Assembly (NCBI RefSeq): GCF_029054785.1
Contig: NZ_JAIDEN010000118.1
Coordinates: 1-7,801 of the forward strand
DNA from: Duncaniella sp.
GTDB lineage: Bacteria > Bacteroidota > Bacteroidia > Bacteroidales > Muribaculaceae
Length of the DNA: 7,801 nt
Direction of reading: 5' to 3'
A program made the position numbers and the translations under genes. The notes beneath the pieces are model-generated. The model was not told the origin of the DNA and ran no database searches. It worked only from the letters and a program-made list of their open reading frames with translations. Positions within the stretch are counted from its first letter, which is position 1. Each line of letters begins with the position of its first letter. Shown here one piece after another: positions 1 through 6,493 of this stretch.

Positions 1-66
1 CATTTACAACAATTTATCTAAAAGATAGACCACTCAGATTTTAACTCTTGTTATGAAACACCCTCT
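1..66 (-). other. AT-rich edge region, possible start of an IS element or of the next gene
   Basis: The first three bases read ATG on the minus strand, so a leftward gene could begin exactly at the window edge; nothing of its coding sequence is visible. Read leftward from position 66, the stretch begins GAGGGTGTTTCATAAC, which resembles the type of terminal repeat seen on Bacteroidetes insertion sequences, and it runs about 60 AT-rich bases to that ATG. This layout fits the left end of an IS with its transposase just outside the window. It would equally fit an ordinary leader of a NatB-like permease gene following the ATPase gene. The resemblance is from memory and the partner end is not in view. 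Confidence 0.25.
47..66 (-). repeat. 20-bp repeat, copy A
   Basis: Plus-strand CTTGTTATGAAACACCCTCT matches positions 7616-7635 at 18 of 20 bases, the last 11 without interruption. It lies 24 bases beyond the stop codon of the ABC ATPase gene. Its role is unknown; see copy B. Confidence 0.5.
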
Positions 67-90
67 TAATGCACGTGTGAAATTGAGTTT

Positions 91-1026
91 TTACCGACGG
101 CTTTCGTCTTCCTTTACGGCTTTGATGAAAATCTCGTTCATTGACGCCAGACTTTCGTTGATCCCGGCGAGGCTTACGGTCTCATTGGCGATTGCGATCG
201 CATCGTGGAGACGGGCATCCTCGTTGAGGTGGAATGTCAGGCTTTGACGTCCTGACGCAGAGTCAGCCGCTGACATCTCGAATTCGCTGCCGACAGCCAT
301 GAGATTCTCCATTAGGCGGCGGCCGTCGCCTTCAAACAGCAGGTCGTATCGGTTGCCGAAATATTGACGGCGGATTTCCTCAACATTGCCGCTCAGGATG
401 TTGCGGCTTTTGTTGATCAGTGTGATGTTGTCGCAGATTTCCTCGACCGATCCCATGTTGTGGGTCGAGAAGATGACTGTTGAGCCTTCATCCTTGAGCC
501 GCAGGATCTCGTTTTTGAGAAGTTCGGCGTTGATCGGGTCAAATCCGGAGAAGGGTTCGTCGAATATCAGCAGTTTGGGCCGATGGAGCACAGTGATGAT
601 GAACTGCACTTTCTGGGCCATGCCTTTTGACAGCTCCTCAACCTTTTTGTCCCACCAGCTCAGAATGTCGAAACGTTCGAACCATTCGCGCAGCCTGACC
701 ACAGCATCCTGTTTTGACAGACCTTTAAGCCGAGCGAAGAAAAGAGCCTGTTCTCCGACTTTCATCTTTTTATAGAGACCTCTTTCTTCCGGTAGGTAGC
801 CGATGTGACATACGTCGGCTTCTGTCAGTTGATGGCCGTCAAGGAGCACACGGCCGCTGTCAGGGGCCGTGATATGATTTATGATGCGTATGAGTGTGGT
901 TTTCCCGGCGCCGTTAGGACCGAGAAGTCCGTAGACCTGTCCTTCGGGTACACTGAGAGAAACGTTGTCCAAAGCCAGATGAGAAGAATATGCCTTACTG
1001 ACGTTTTCAACCGTTAGAATGTCCAT
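91..1026 (-). CDS. ABC transporter ATP-binding protein, NatA-like (ABC-2 type exporter)
   Basis: This is the cytoplasmic ATPase of an ABC exporter, 311 residues, which would power an ABC-2 type membrane partner at the inner membrane. Visible motifs in order are Walker A GPNGAGKT (residues 36-43), a Q-loop region reading GYLPEERGLY (about 76-85), signature LSKGM (132-136), Walker B LLIFDEP with catalytic D156-E157, and the switch histidine in STHN (H189). The GYLPEERGLY form and the roughly 90-residue C-terminal extension after the nucleotide-binding domain (DUF4162-like) are typical of NatA/YhaQ-type ATPases. Family members are usually followed by the permease gene; here only 90 bases remain before the window edge, so the partner is not seen. 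The substrate cannot be told from the ATPase. The gene is divergent from the ECF sigma factor gene and shares a dyad-bearing promoter region with it. The start ATG lies about 40 bases after a TAAATTTG box. Confidence 0.93.
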   Translation of the reverse strand: MDILTVENVSKAYSSHLALDNVSLSVPEGQVYGLLGPNGAGKTTLIRIINHITAPDSGRVLLDGHQLTEADVCHIGYLPEERGLYKKMKVGEQALFFARLKGLSKQDAVVRLREWFERFDILSWWDKKVEELSKGMAQKVQFIITVLHRPKLLIFDEPFSGFDPINAELLKNEILRLKDEGSTVIFSTHNMGSVEEICDNITLINKSRNILSGNVEEIRRQYFGNRYDLLFEGDGRRLMENLMAVGSEFEMSAADSASGRQSLTFHLNEDARLHDAIAIANETVSLAGINESLASMNEIFIKAVKEDESRR

Positions 1027-1063
1027 TGTTTATAATCTGTGATAAGAATGTGAAGTTTTTTCT

Positions 1064-1133
1064 TCATTAGACGCAAATTTACCGAAAAAATTTCAGACCA
1101 CTGTAACTTTTTGACTGAATTTGCGTCTAATGA
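1064..1133. promoter_or_regulatory. Divergent promoter region with perfect 16-bp inverted repeat
   Basis: TCATTAGACGCAAATT (1064-1079) is the exact reverse complement of AATTTGCGTCTAATGA (1118-1133), with 38 bases between. Each arm overlaps a Bacteroidetes-type -7 box pointing outward: TAAATTTG on the minus strand (1081-1074) for the ABC ATPase gene, and TGAATTTG on the plus strand (1116-1123), one base off consensus, for the sigma factor gene. No clear -33 TTTG is seen on either side; TTTC at 1091-1094 is a weak plus-strand candidate. The identity extends past the -7 box into the likely transcription start, so this may be a shared recognition site or a paired operator. The repeat is directly visible; the regulatory reading is inferred. 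Confidence 0.6.
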
Positions 1134-1193
1134 CGTATAAACCCATAGAAACTATCGTAAAATCAATCGATAAGCAAATTGGAAAAGGTCACC

Positions 1194-1685
1194 ATGCGGC
1201 AGAGCGAAAGAGAATCGAGATTTATGAAGGTTGTCAATGACAGCCGTCAGCTTCTCTGTAAGGTATGCTATATGTATGCCACGGACCGTGACCATTTTCA
1301 GGATCTCTATCAGGAAGTTCTTGCGAACATCTGGGTCGGACTCGACTCGTTCCGCGGCGAATCCGCGATTTCCACCTGGCTTTATCGCACGGCGATCAAC
1401 ACATGTGTGACATTTTTCCGCCGCCACAGCTCTCATGCGGCCTCAATGACATCGCTTGACCTCGCAGCCGATCTTGAGGCTGACGACGGTGTCAGAATGG
1501 AACAGTTGCGCGAGATGTACCGGTTGATTTCGGATCTTGACAAACTTGACAAAGCCATTATATTAATGTGGCTTGACGAGAGGTCCTACGATGAGATCGC
1601 AGAGGTGACAGGTTTTACCCGCAACAACGTTGCAACCCGCCTTCACCGAATCAAACAGCGTCTCGCTGAAAACAGTCGGAAATGA
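1194..1685 (+). CDS. RNA polymerase sigma factor, ECF (sigma-70 group 4)
   Basis: This 163-residue protein has the two-domain layout of ECF sigma factors. Region 2 spans about residues 15-78 and includes DLYQEVLANIW, then the SFRGES-AISTWLYRTAINT segment that leads into the -10 recognition helix, ending FFRR. A variable linker (about 80-105) follows, then region 4 (about 110-158) with a helix-turn-helix around SYDEIAEVTGFTRNNVATRLHRIKQRL that would bind the -35/-33 element. The length is normal for the family. ATG at 1194 is chosen over an in-frame TTG at 1179, because the conserved part starts well after both and ATG is the usual start; ATG at 1224 is a shorter alternative. The next gene starts 41 bases downstream and encodes a membrane protein, the common place for a sigma regulator. 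The stimulus and regulon are unknown. Confidence 0.92.
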   Translation: MRQSERESRFMKVVNDSRQLLCKVCYMYATDRDHFQDLYQEVLANIWVGLDSFRGESAISTWLYRTAINTCVTFFRRHSSHAASMTSLDLAADLEADDGVRMEQLREMYRLISDLDKLDKAIILMWLDERSYDEIAEVTGFTRNNVATRLHRIKQRLAENSRK

Positions 1686-1726
1686 CCTGATAAATTGTCG
1701 AATCAACCCATTACAACATTTGAAAT

Positions 1727-2281
1727 ATGAATATTGACGATTTAAAAAGCAATTGGAATTCCATCAGTTTTCCTTCCGGCTACGGCGGTGTGCCGGAGAC
1801 GGCTGAGCTGATGTCGCGCGTCAGAGCCGGTCGCGTCTCCACTCTTCGCGATCGTCTTGCTTCGATCAGTTTTGCTCTTACGATGCTTTGCCTGATGGGC
1901 GTTCTGATTATGATTCCATATTTCGCTGCTACGCCGACCCTTGCCATTCTGGCTATCTGTTTTTATATATTTATTGGAGGGATGCATTTTCGCAATTATC
2001 GGCGCGTCAGGAGGCTCAACTTTTCGCTGATGTCGACCCGTGAGGCCCTTCAGACTGTGTGTGCGATCGAAACATCGCGTGTCCGCTTAAAGGCCGTAGG
2101 CATGACACTCGCTTTCCCCCTGGTGTTGTACATGTGTTTCACTTTTTCTTCGGTCTATGGGTCGTATATGCTCTATGGCTGTCTTGCCGGAGGGGTGATA
2201 GGAGCCGCACTGGGACTGATCGTCAACCGCAAGTCCATGGCTATTATACGCGAGATGCGCCGTCAGCTCTCGGATCATTGA
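1727..2281 (+). CDS. Four-helix membrane protein next to ECF sigma factor, possible regulator
   Basis: I do not recognise a named family. The 184-residue protein has a soluble N-terminus of about 45 residues beginning MNIDDLKSNWNS, then hydrophobic stretches at about 46-66 and 71-87. A basic, soluble middle segment (about 88-122, HFRNYRRVRRLNF at its start) follows, then two more hydrophobic stretches at about 123-141 and 147-166, and a charged tail. This suggests four transmembrane helices with both ends and the central loop in the cytoplasm, judging from the positive charges. It is the second gene after an ECF sigma gene, 41 bases downstream with no promoter visible between, so it is probably co-transcribed. 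Bacteroidetes ECF genes are often followed by short membrane proteins with such 'LK-x-x-W' N-termini; an anti-sigma or signalling role is inferred from position only. No zinc-binding anti-sigma motif (HxxxCxxC) is present. Confidence 0.75.
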   Translation: MNIDDLKSNWNSISFPSGYGGVPETAELMSRVRAGRVSTLRDRLASISFALTMLCLMGVLIMIPYFAATPTLAILAICFYIFIGGMHFRNYRRVRRLNFSLMSTREALQTVCAIETSRVRLKAVGMTLAFPLVLYMCFTFSSVYGSYMLYGCLAGGVIGAALGLIVNRKSMAIIREMRRQLSDH

Positions 2282-2327
2282 ACAGGATCTGTTGTCCAGC
2301 CCATGAGGATGGCGGATGAAATTTTTT

Positions 2328-2359
2328 GCAGACTCTGAAAATCCATGTGATTTTTCTGC
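2328..2359 (+). terminator. Weak imperfect hairpin between sigma operon and pyrB
   Basis: GCAGA (2328-2332) pairs with TCTGC (2355-2359), and inside it GAAAATC (2337-2343) pairs with GATTTT(T)C (2349-2356 region), with a bulge and a small loop. It is AT-rich and lacks a downstream T-run, and its right arm overlaps the candidate -33 of the pyrB promoter. It could end transcripts of the sigma operon, but the support is thin. Confidence 0.25.
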
Positions 2360-2389
2360 CTGATTAACCGAAAAAAATCTGTAAATTTG
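2355..2389 (+). promoter_or_regulatory. Promoter of the pyrB-pyrI-flavin reductase-glyA operon
   Basis: TAAATTTG at 2382-2389 matches the Bacteroidetes -7 consensus TAnnTTTG exactly. A poor -33 candidate, TCTG, lies at 2355-2358, 23 bases upstream. The start codon at 2413 would give a leader of roughly 15-20 bases, which leaves little room for a leader-peptide attenuator such as enterobacterial pyrBI uses. Confidence 0.6.
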
Positions 2390-2412
2390 CAGAGAACTCA
2401 CATTTCACTGCA

Positions 2413-3327
2413 ATGAATAGCAAAAGTCTTGTATCAATCAGCGATATAGGCCGTGATGAAATAATGTCGCTTCTCGACACGGCCCGTCGCTTCGAGGAAA
2501 ATCCCAATCGGCGTCTGCTTGAGGGACGCGTAGTCGCAACTCTCTTTTTCGAGCCTTCGACCCGCACTCGCCTGAGTTTTGAAACTGCTGTCAACCGGCT
2601 CGGCGGCCGTGTGATCGGTTTTTCTGACGCCAACACGACGAGTTCTTCAAAAGGGGAGACCCTGAAAGATACCATCAAGATGGTCAGCAATTATGTTGAC
2701 ATCATCATCATGCGCCACTATCTCGAAGGCGCGGCCCGATATGCTTCGGAGGTGACTGATGTCCCTGTCATCAATGCCGGTGACGGTGCCAACCAGCATC
2801 CGTCGCAGACAATGCTTGACCTCTATTCGATCTATAAGACTCAGGGAACTCTTGAGAATCTGACAATCACACTCGTCGGCGATCTGAAATATGGCCGCAC
2901 TGTCCACTCGCTGCTGATGGCTATGCGCTATTTCAATCCGACTTTCCGTTTTGTCGCATGTGAGGAACTCGGAATGCCCAAGGAATATAAGATTTTCTGT
3001 GACGAGAACGGCATCCGTTACACCGAACACCGCGATTTCTCACAGGAAGTCATCAACAGCAGTGACATCATCTACATGACACGTGTGCAGCGTGAACGTT
3101 TCGCTGACATAATGGAATATGAACGGGTGAAAGACCTCTACAATCTCAACAATGCCATGCTCTCGGATGCCCGTCCGAACATGCGCATTCTCCATCCGCT
3201 TCCGCGCGTCAATGAAATCGCACAGGATGTCGACGACAATCCGCACGCCTATTATTTCGAGCAGGCCCGCAACGGCCTCTACGCCCGTCAGGCCATAATC
3301 TGCCGAGCACTCGGCATCGAAGCCTGA
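2413..3327 (+). CDS. pyrB: Aspartate carbamoyltransferase catalytic subunit
   Basis: PyrB joins carbamoyl phosphate and L-aspartate to N-carbamoyl-L-aspartate, the first committed step of pyrimidine synthesis, in the cytoplasm. The 304 residues match the usual 300-310. The N-terminal carbamoyl-phosphate domain has FEPSTRTRLSFE (47-58; S49, T50, R51, T52 and R53 form the phosphate-binding signature), the flexible loop SSSKGET (77-83, K80 contributing to the neighbouring active site) and QHPSQTMLDLYSI (128-140, H129). The aspartate domain has GDLKYGRTVHSL (156-167, R162), the TRVQ motif (223-226) and HPLPRVNEI (261-269). All catalytic positions seem to be present. The regulatory subunit gene follows after 50 bases, so the enzyme is probably the large, allosteric class with catalytic and regulatory chains. 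The start ATG is placed just after the promoter and no upstream alternative fits. Confidence 0.98.
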   Translation: MNSKSLVSISDIGRDEIMSLLDTARRFEENPNRRLLEGRVVATLFFEPSTRTRLSFETAVNRLGGRVIGFSDANTTSSSKGETLKDTIKMVSNYVDIIIMRHYLEGAARYASEVTDVPVINAGDGANQHPSQTMLDLYSIYKTQGTLENLTITLVGDLKYGRTVHSLLMAMRYFNPTFRFVACEELGMPKEYKIFCDENGIRYTEHRDFSQEVINSSDIIYMTRVQRERFADIMEYERVKDLYNLNNAMLSDARPNMRILHPLPRVNEIAQDVDDNPHAYYFEQARNGLYARQAIICRALGIEA

Positions 3328-3377
3328 CCTCTCCAATCCCGGTTTATCTAATTAATTTTCACTCGAAATAAACACCA

Positions 3378-3839
3378 ATGACTGTTTCAAAGCAAGAACT
3401 CGCAGTAGCTGCATTGCGCAACGGCACTGTGATCGATCATATCCCCTCGGCCTCTCTCTTCAAGGCTGTCAGAATTCTCGGTATTGAAAATCTCACCGGT
3501 GCCGTCACCATCGGCTGCAATCTCGACAGCAAAAAACTTGGAACAAAGGGCATCATCAAAGTCGCCGATGTCTTTTTCCCGGAATCGACGCTTAACCGCA
3601 TAGCGCTGATAGCCCCGACAGCAGTGGTCAACATTATCCGCGATTACGAGGTGGTTGAAAAATTTCCTGTCTCGCTTCCGGATACGATTGTCGGCATTGT
3701 CAAGTGTGGCAATCCCAAGTGCATCACCAACAATGAGCCGATGCGCACACGCTTCCATGTCGTAAACCGTAAGGATGTCACCATCAGCTGCCATTACTGC
3801 TCGCAGGTGGTTAAGAGCATCGACGCCAAAATTATCTGA
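3378..3839 (+). CDS. pyrI: Aspartate carbamoyltransferase regulatory subunit
   Basis: PyrI is the non-catalytic chain that binds nucleotides (CTP/UTP inhibit, ATP activates in studied homologues) and holds the catalytic trimers together. The 153 residues equal the usual family length. The N-terminal allosteric domain (about 1-100) contains LxVAALRNGTVIDHI and the KVRILG-like strand AVRILGIENLTGAVTIGCNLDSKKLGTKGIIK. The C-terminal zinc domain has four cysteines, C110, C115, C138 and C141, in the C-x4-C-x22-C-x2-C spacing of the structural zinc site that contacts PyrB. Nothing is missing, so an allosteric holoenzyme is expected. The gene sits 50 bases after pyrB and only 7 bases before the flavin reductase-like gene, consistent with one transcript. 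Confidence 0.97.
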   Translation: MTVSKQELAVAALRNGTVIDHIPSASLFKAVRILGIENLTGAVTIGCNLDSKKLGTKGIIKVADVFFPESTLNRIALIAPTAVVNIIRDYEVVEKFPVSLPDTIVGIVKCGNPKCITNNEPMRTRFHVVNRKDVTISCHYCSQVVKSIDAKII

Positions 3840-3846
3840 CAGACAG

Positions 3847-4407
3847 ATGAAGATATCCTGGAAACCCGGTACGATGGTCTATCCGCTTCCTGCTGTCATT
3901 GTGACCTGCGGGACCGAGAGCCACAGCAATATGCTGACTGTCGCATGGACAGGCACGATATGTACCAATCCCGCCATGTGTTACATCTCAGTTCGCCCGG
4001 AACGTTATTCCTATCCTCTGATCAAGGAGCAGATGGAATTCACCATCAATCTGACCACGGCGGCAATGGCCCGTGCGACAGACTGGGTTGGCGTACGTTC
4101 AGGCCGTGACTATGACAAGTGGAAAGAAACAGGTCTTACTCCGGGCAAGGGCGAAAAGGTCGCCTGTCCCTACATCGTTGAATCACCTCTGTCAATCGAG
4201 TGTCGCGTCAAAGAGATTGTCAGACTCGGCAGTCATGATATGTTTATCGCCGATGTTGTCAATGTGCTTGCCGAGGAGAGCCTGATCGACCCTGAAACCG
4301 GAGCTTTCGATCTTGCCGCCGCAGGTTTGCTGAACTATTCCCACGGCCATTATTTTGAACAGGGTCCTGAAATCGGCCGTTTCGGCTGGAGTGTAAAGAA
4401 AAAATAA
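3847..4407 (+). CDS. Flavin reductase-like (FMN-binding split barrel) protein
   Basis: This 186-residue cytoplasmic protein belongs to the flavin reductase-like domain family (DIM6/NTAB type), which binds FMN and typically reduces free flavin with NAD(P)H or acts as a small flavoprotein. Supporting segments are the N-terminal WKPGTMVYPLPAVIVTCG strand, the SNMLTVAWTGTICTNPAMCYISVRPERYSYPLI stretch (about 27-59) that in the family forms the flavin-binding strands, and the FTINLTT region (65-71), followed by a C-terminal half ending in GHYFEQGPEIGRFGWSV. The start at 3847 is used because it begins the domain 7 bases after the pyrI stop; an in-frame ATG at 3775 lies inside pyrI and would add 24 residues unrelated to the family. 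Lying between pyrI and glyA it is surely co-transcribed, but its substrate and link to either pathway are unknown. Confidence 0.88.
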   Translation: MKISWKPGTMVYPLPAVIVTCGTESHSNMLTVAWTGTICTNPAMCYISVRPERYSYPLIKEQMEFTINLTTAAMARATDWVGVRSGRDYDKWKETGLTPGKGEKVACPYIVESPLSIECRVKEIVRLGSHDMFIADVVNVLAEESLIDPETGAFDLAAAGLLNYSHGHYFEQGPEIGRFGWSVKKK

Positions 4408-4434
4408 ATTCACCCCCAATATTTATATCAAGGT

Positions 4435-5715
4435 ATGAAAGAAGACAAATTAATCTTCGACATCATTGAGCGCGAGCATCAGCGCCAGAAAAAAGGAATC
4501 GAACTCATCGCATCTGAAAACTTTGTAAGTGATCAGGTGATGCGCGCAATGGGCTCGTGTCTCACCAACAAGTATGCCGAGGGCTATCCCGGCCACCGTT
4601 ATTATGGCGGCTGCGAAGTTGTTGACGAGGCCGAGAGCATCGCTATCGAGCGTCTTAAAAAACTCTTCGGTGCTGAATGGGCCAATGTGCAGCCTCATTC
4701 GGGTGCTCAGGCCAACATGGCTGTCTTCATGGCTTGCCTCAACCCCGGCGACAAGTTCCTCGGTCTCAATCTGAGCCACGGCGGTCATCTCAGCCACGGA
4801 AGCCCTGTCAACTTCTCCGGCCTTGTATTCCAAGCTCTTGAATACAATGTGGACCGTGAGACCGGACGCGTTGACTATGAGCAGATGGAAGAAGTGGCCC
4901 GCCGCGAACGTCCGCGCCTCATCATCGGCGGTGCAAGTGCTTATAGCCGTGAATGGGACTATGCCCGCATGCGTCGCCTTGCCGACGAGATCGGTGCTAT
5001 TTTCATGGTCGACATGGCCCATCCCGCAGGTCTGATTGCCGCAGGTCTTCTTGACAATCCGGTTAAATATGCTCACATCGTGACTACCACAACCCACAAG
5101 ACCCTCCGCGGTCCCCGTGGAGGTGTGATCATGATGGGTCAGGACTTCGAAAATCCCTGGGGCAAGACAACTCCCAAGGGCGTTGTCAAGATGATGTCTC
5201 AGTTGCTTGATTCTGCCGTGTTCCCCGGCGTGCAGGGCGGTCCGCTTGAACATGTCATCGCAGCCAAGGCTGTGGCTTTCGGCGAAGCTCTTGCTCCGGA
5301 ATTCCGTGAATATCAGCTCCAGGTACAGAAAAACGCAGCTACTCTTGCCGGCGCTCTCGTAGAAATGGGCTATGATATTGTTTCCGGAGGCACTGACAAC
5401 CATTGTATCCTTGTTGACCTCCGCAGCAAGTTCCCCGAACTCACCGGTAAGGTTGCCGAAAAGGCTCTTGTGCAGGCTGACATCACAGCTAATAAAAACA
5501 TGGTGCCTTTCGACTCCCGCAGTCCCTTCCAGACTTCAGGTATCCGTCTCGGAACTCCCGCCATCACTACCCGCGGTGCCAAGGAACCGCTCATGCTGGA
5601 GATTGCAGAGATGATTGACACTGTGCTTCGCAATCCGGAAAGCGCTGAAAACATCGCCGCAGTACGTGCAAAGGTCAACGCGACAATGCAGCCGTATCCG
5701 ATGTTTGCCTACTAA
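4435..5715 (+). CDS. glyA: Serine hydroxymethyltransferase
   Basis: GlyA is the PLP enzyme that converts serine and tetrahydrofolate to glycine and 5,10-methylene-tetrahydrofolate, the main source of one-carbon units for purines, thymidylate and methionine. The 426 residues fit bacterial homologues (about 415-430). Visible hallmarks are ELIASENF (23-30), NKYAEGYPGHRYYGGC (45-60, folate and substrate contacts), QPHSGAQAN (86-94, phosphate of PLP), LSHGGHLSHG (113-122), MVDMAH (191-196, with D193 and H196 at the cofactor) and the VTTTTHKTLRGPRGG block (216-230), in which K222 forms the Schiff base. The C-terminal domain has the SGGTDNH and TSGIRLGTPAITTRG motifs that bind substrate. It begins 27 bases after the flavin reductase-like gene without a visible promoter and ends at a strong hairpin terminator, so it is the last gene of the pyr operon. 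Confidence 0.98.
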   Translation: MKEDKLIFDIIEREHQRQKKGIELIASENFVSDQVMRAMGSCLTNKYAEGYPGHRYYGGCEVVDEAESIAIERLKKLFGAEWANVQPHSGAQANMAVFMACLNPGDKFLGLNLSHGGHLSHGSPVNFSGLVFQALEYNVDRETGRVDYEQMEEVARRERPRLIIGGASAYSREWDYARMRRLADEIGAIFMVDMAHPAGLIAAGLLDNPVKYAHIVTTTTHKTLRGPRGGVIMMGQDFENPWGKTTPKGVVKMMSQLLDSAVFPGVQGGPLEHVIAAKAVAFGEALAPEFREYQLQVQKNAATLAGALVEMGYDIVSGGTDNHCILVDLRSKFPELTGKVAEKALVQADITANKNMVPFDSRSPFQTSGIRLGTPAITTRGAKEPLMLEIAEMIDTVLRNPESAENIAAVRAKVNATMQPYPMFAY

Positions 5716-5743
5716 GCCGGCCTGTTCTTTAAATAATTTATAT

Positions 5744-5788
5744 CAATGATGCGCAATGCGGAAAGACAAACCGCATTGCGCATCATTG
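5744..5788. terminator. Perfect 18-bp hairpin ending the pyr-glyA operon
   Basis: CAATGATGCGCAATGCGG (5744-5761) pairs without mismatch to 5771-5788 across the loop AAAGACAAA (5762-5770), followed on the plus strand by TATTTTC. It lies 28 bases after the glyA stop. The stem is long and GC-rich in its inner part, while the T-run is short and broken. It serves best as an intrinsic terminator or a 3'-end stabiliser for the upstream mRNA. Confidence 0.8.
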
Positions 5789-5880
5789 TATTTTCGGAGT
5801 TGACAAAAGATCTGTGTTGTTATTATTGTTGGGATGTTTGTTGCAATTTGCTAATAAATTGTGTCAAATTGTTTGATTTG

Positions 5881-5912
5881 TTTGCTAAAATGCTTTAAAA
5901 TGTTTAGTTTTG
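5881..5912 (+). promoter_or_regulatory. Promoter of the exported-protein gene pair
   Basis: TTTG (5881-5884), 20 bases, then TAGTTTTG (5905-5912) match both Bacteroidetes housekeeping elements (TTTG-N17-23-TAnnTTTG). This predicts a start near 5918-5920 and a leader of about 47 bases. The surrounding region (about 5800-5966) is very AT-rich. An A-rich AAAAGG stretch at 5957-5962 precedes the ATG at 5967 and may assist initiation. Confidence 0.7.
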
Positions 5913-5966
5913 CAAACGCTTTAACTAAAATGTATCGTATCATAAATTTTTAATAGAAAAGGATAA

Positions 5967-6446
5967 ATGAATTTACATTACTTGCAATTTTCACTTGTCC
6001 TGTCAGGCGCAATGGCTGTGACGGTCGCGGCGATGGCAGAAGACAAGTTGATCGTCACAAGTACTGACAGCAAGCAGGCCTCGCTTAACCTTGCAGAAAT
6101 CAGTCAGATTACTTTTGATGGTGACAAGATGACGGTGACAACCGCTGCCGGTGATTTTGATTACCGGCTCGGCGACATTGACAATCTCAGTTTTGATCTT
6201 GAGGCAAGTTCGGTTGACAATATCGAACTCTCACTGCGTAAAGATGTCAGTCTGAGCATCAGTGGTGGCATAATCTCAGTCACAGCACCCACAGCTCAGC
6301 CGCTCAATGTCGCAGTCTATAATCTTAAAGGTGTCCTTGTGGCTCGTCGGTCAGGCTTTGAGAATGTCAGCATTGATTTCAATCCAATGGCTGAAGGTGT
6401 CTACATTGTAAAAGCCAATGGCAAGACAATCAAGTTTATCCGTTAA
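5967..6446 (+). CDS. Small exported protein with T9SS-like C-terminal sorting domain
   Basis: This 159-residue protein has no named function that I recognise. Residues 1-24 form a signal peptide (hydrophobic core about 8-22, cleavage likely after AMA-24). The mature part starts with two related segments, SLNLAEISQITFDG (39-52) and FDYRLGDIDNLSFD (64-77), each a short strand followed by 'I-x-x-(I/L)-(T/S)-F-D'. From about residue 84 to the end lies a beta-rich domain with LNVAVYNLKGVLV (113-125), VSIDFNPMAEGVYIVKANGKTIKFIR (134-159), the shape of the type A C-terminal sorting signal of the type IX secretion system: a Y-N-x-x-G-x-x-V strand, then L/F-x-x-x-x-x-G-x-Y-x-V-x, and a final K-F-I-R strand. 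It may thus go to the cell surface or outside, although there is almost no cargo domain between signal and sorting part. It is the first gene of a two-gene unit with its own promoter. Confidence 0.82.
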   Translation: MNLHYLQFSLVLSGAMAVTVAAMAEDKLIVTSTDSKQASLNLAEISQITFDGDKMTVTTAAGDFDYRLGDIDNLSFDLEASSVDNIELSLRKDVSLSISGGIISVTAPTAQPLNVAVYNLKGVLVARRSGFENVSIDFNPMAEGVYIVKANGKTIKFIR

Positions 6447-6493
6447 GCGATACTAAAAATTGATTTATACTAACAATTGATACTACTCAGATA

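Noticed and set aside
1179..1193. Upstream TTG start for the sigma factor
   Set aside because: It would add only five residues (MEKVT) outside the conserved region; ATG at 1194 is the simpler start.
2282..2412. pyrBI-type attenuator leader
   Set aside because: The promoter box lies only about 23 bases before the pyrB start codon, leaving no room for a leader peptide and terminator within the transcript.
3775..3846. Upstream in-frame ATG for the flavin reductase-like gene inside pyrI
   Set aside because: The extra 24 residues would be read out of frame through the zinc-site region of pyrI and have no family similarity; ATG at 3847 starts the domain directly.
4450..5403. 317-codon open frame on the minus strand
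   Set aside because: It lies fully antisense to glyA, whose motifs are complete; the translation shows no recognisable domain and is explained by the codon bias of the plus-strand gene.
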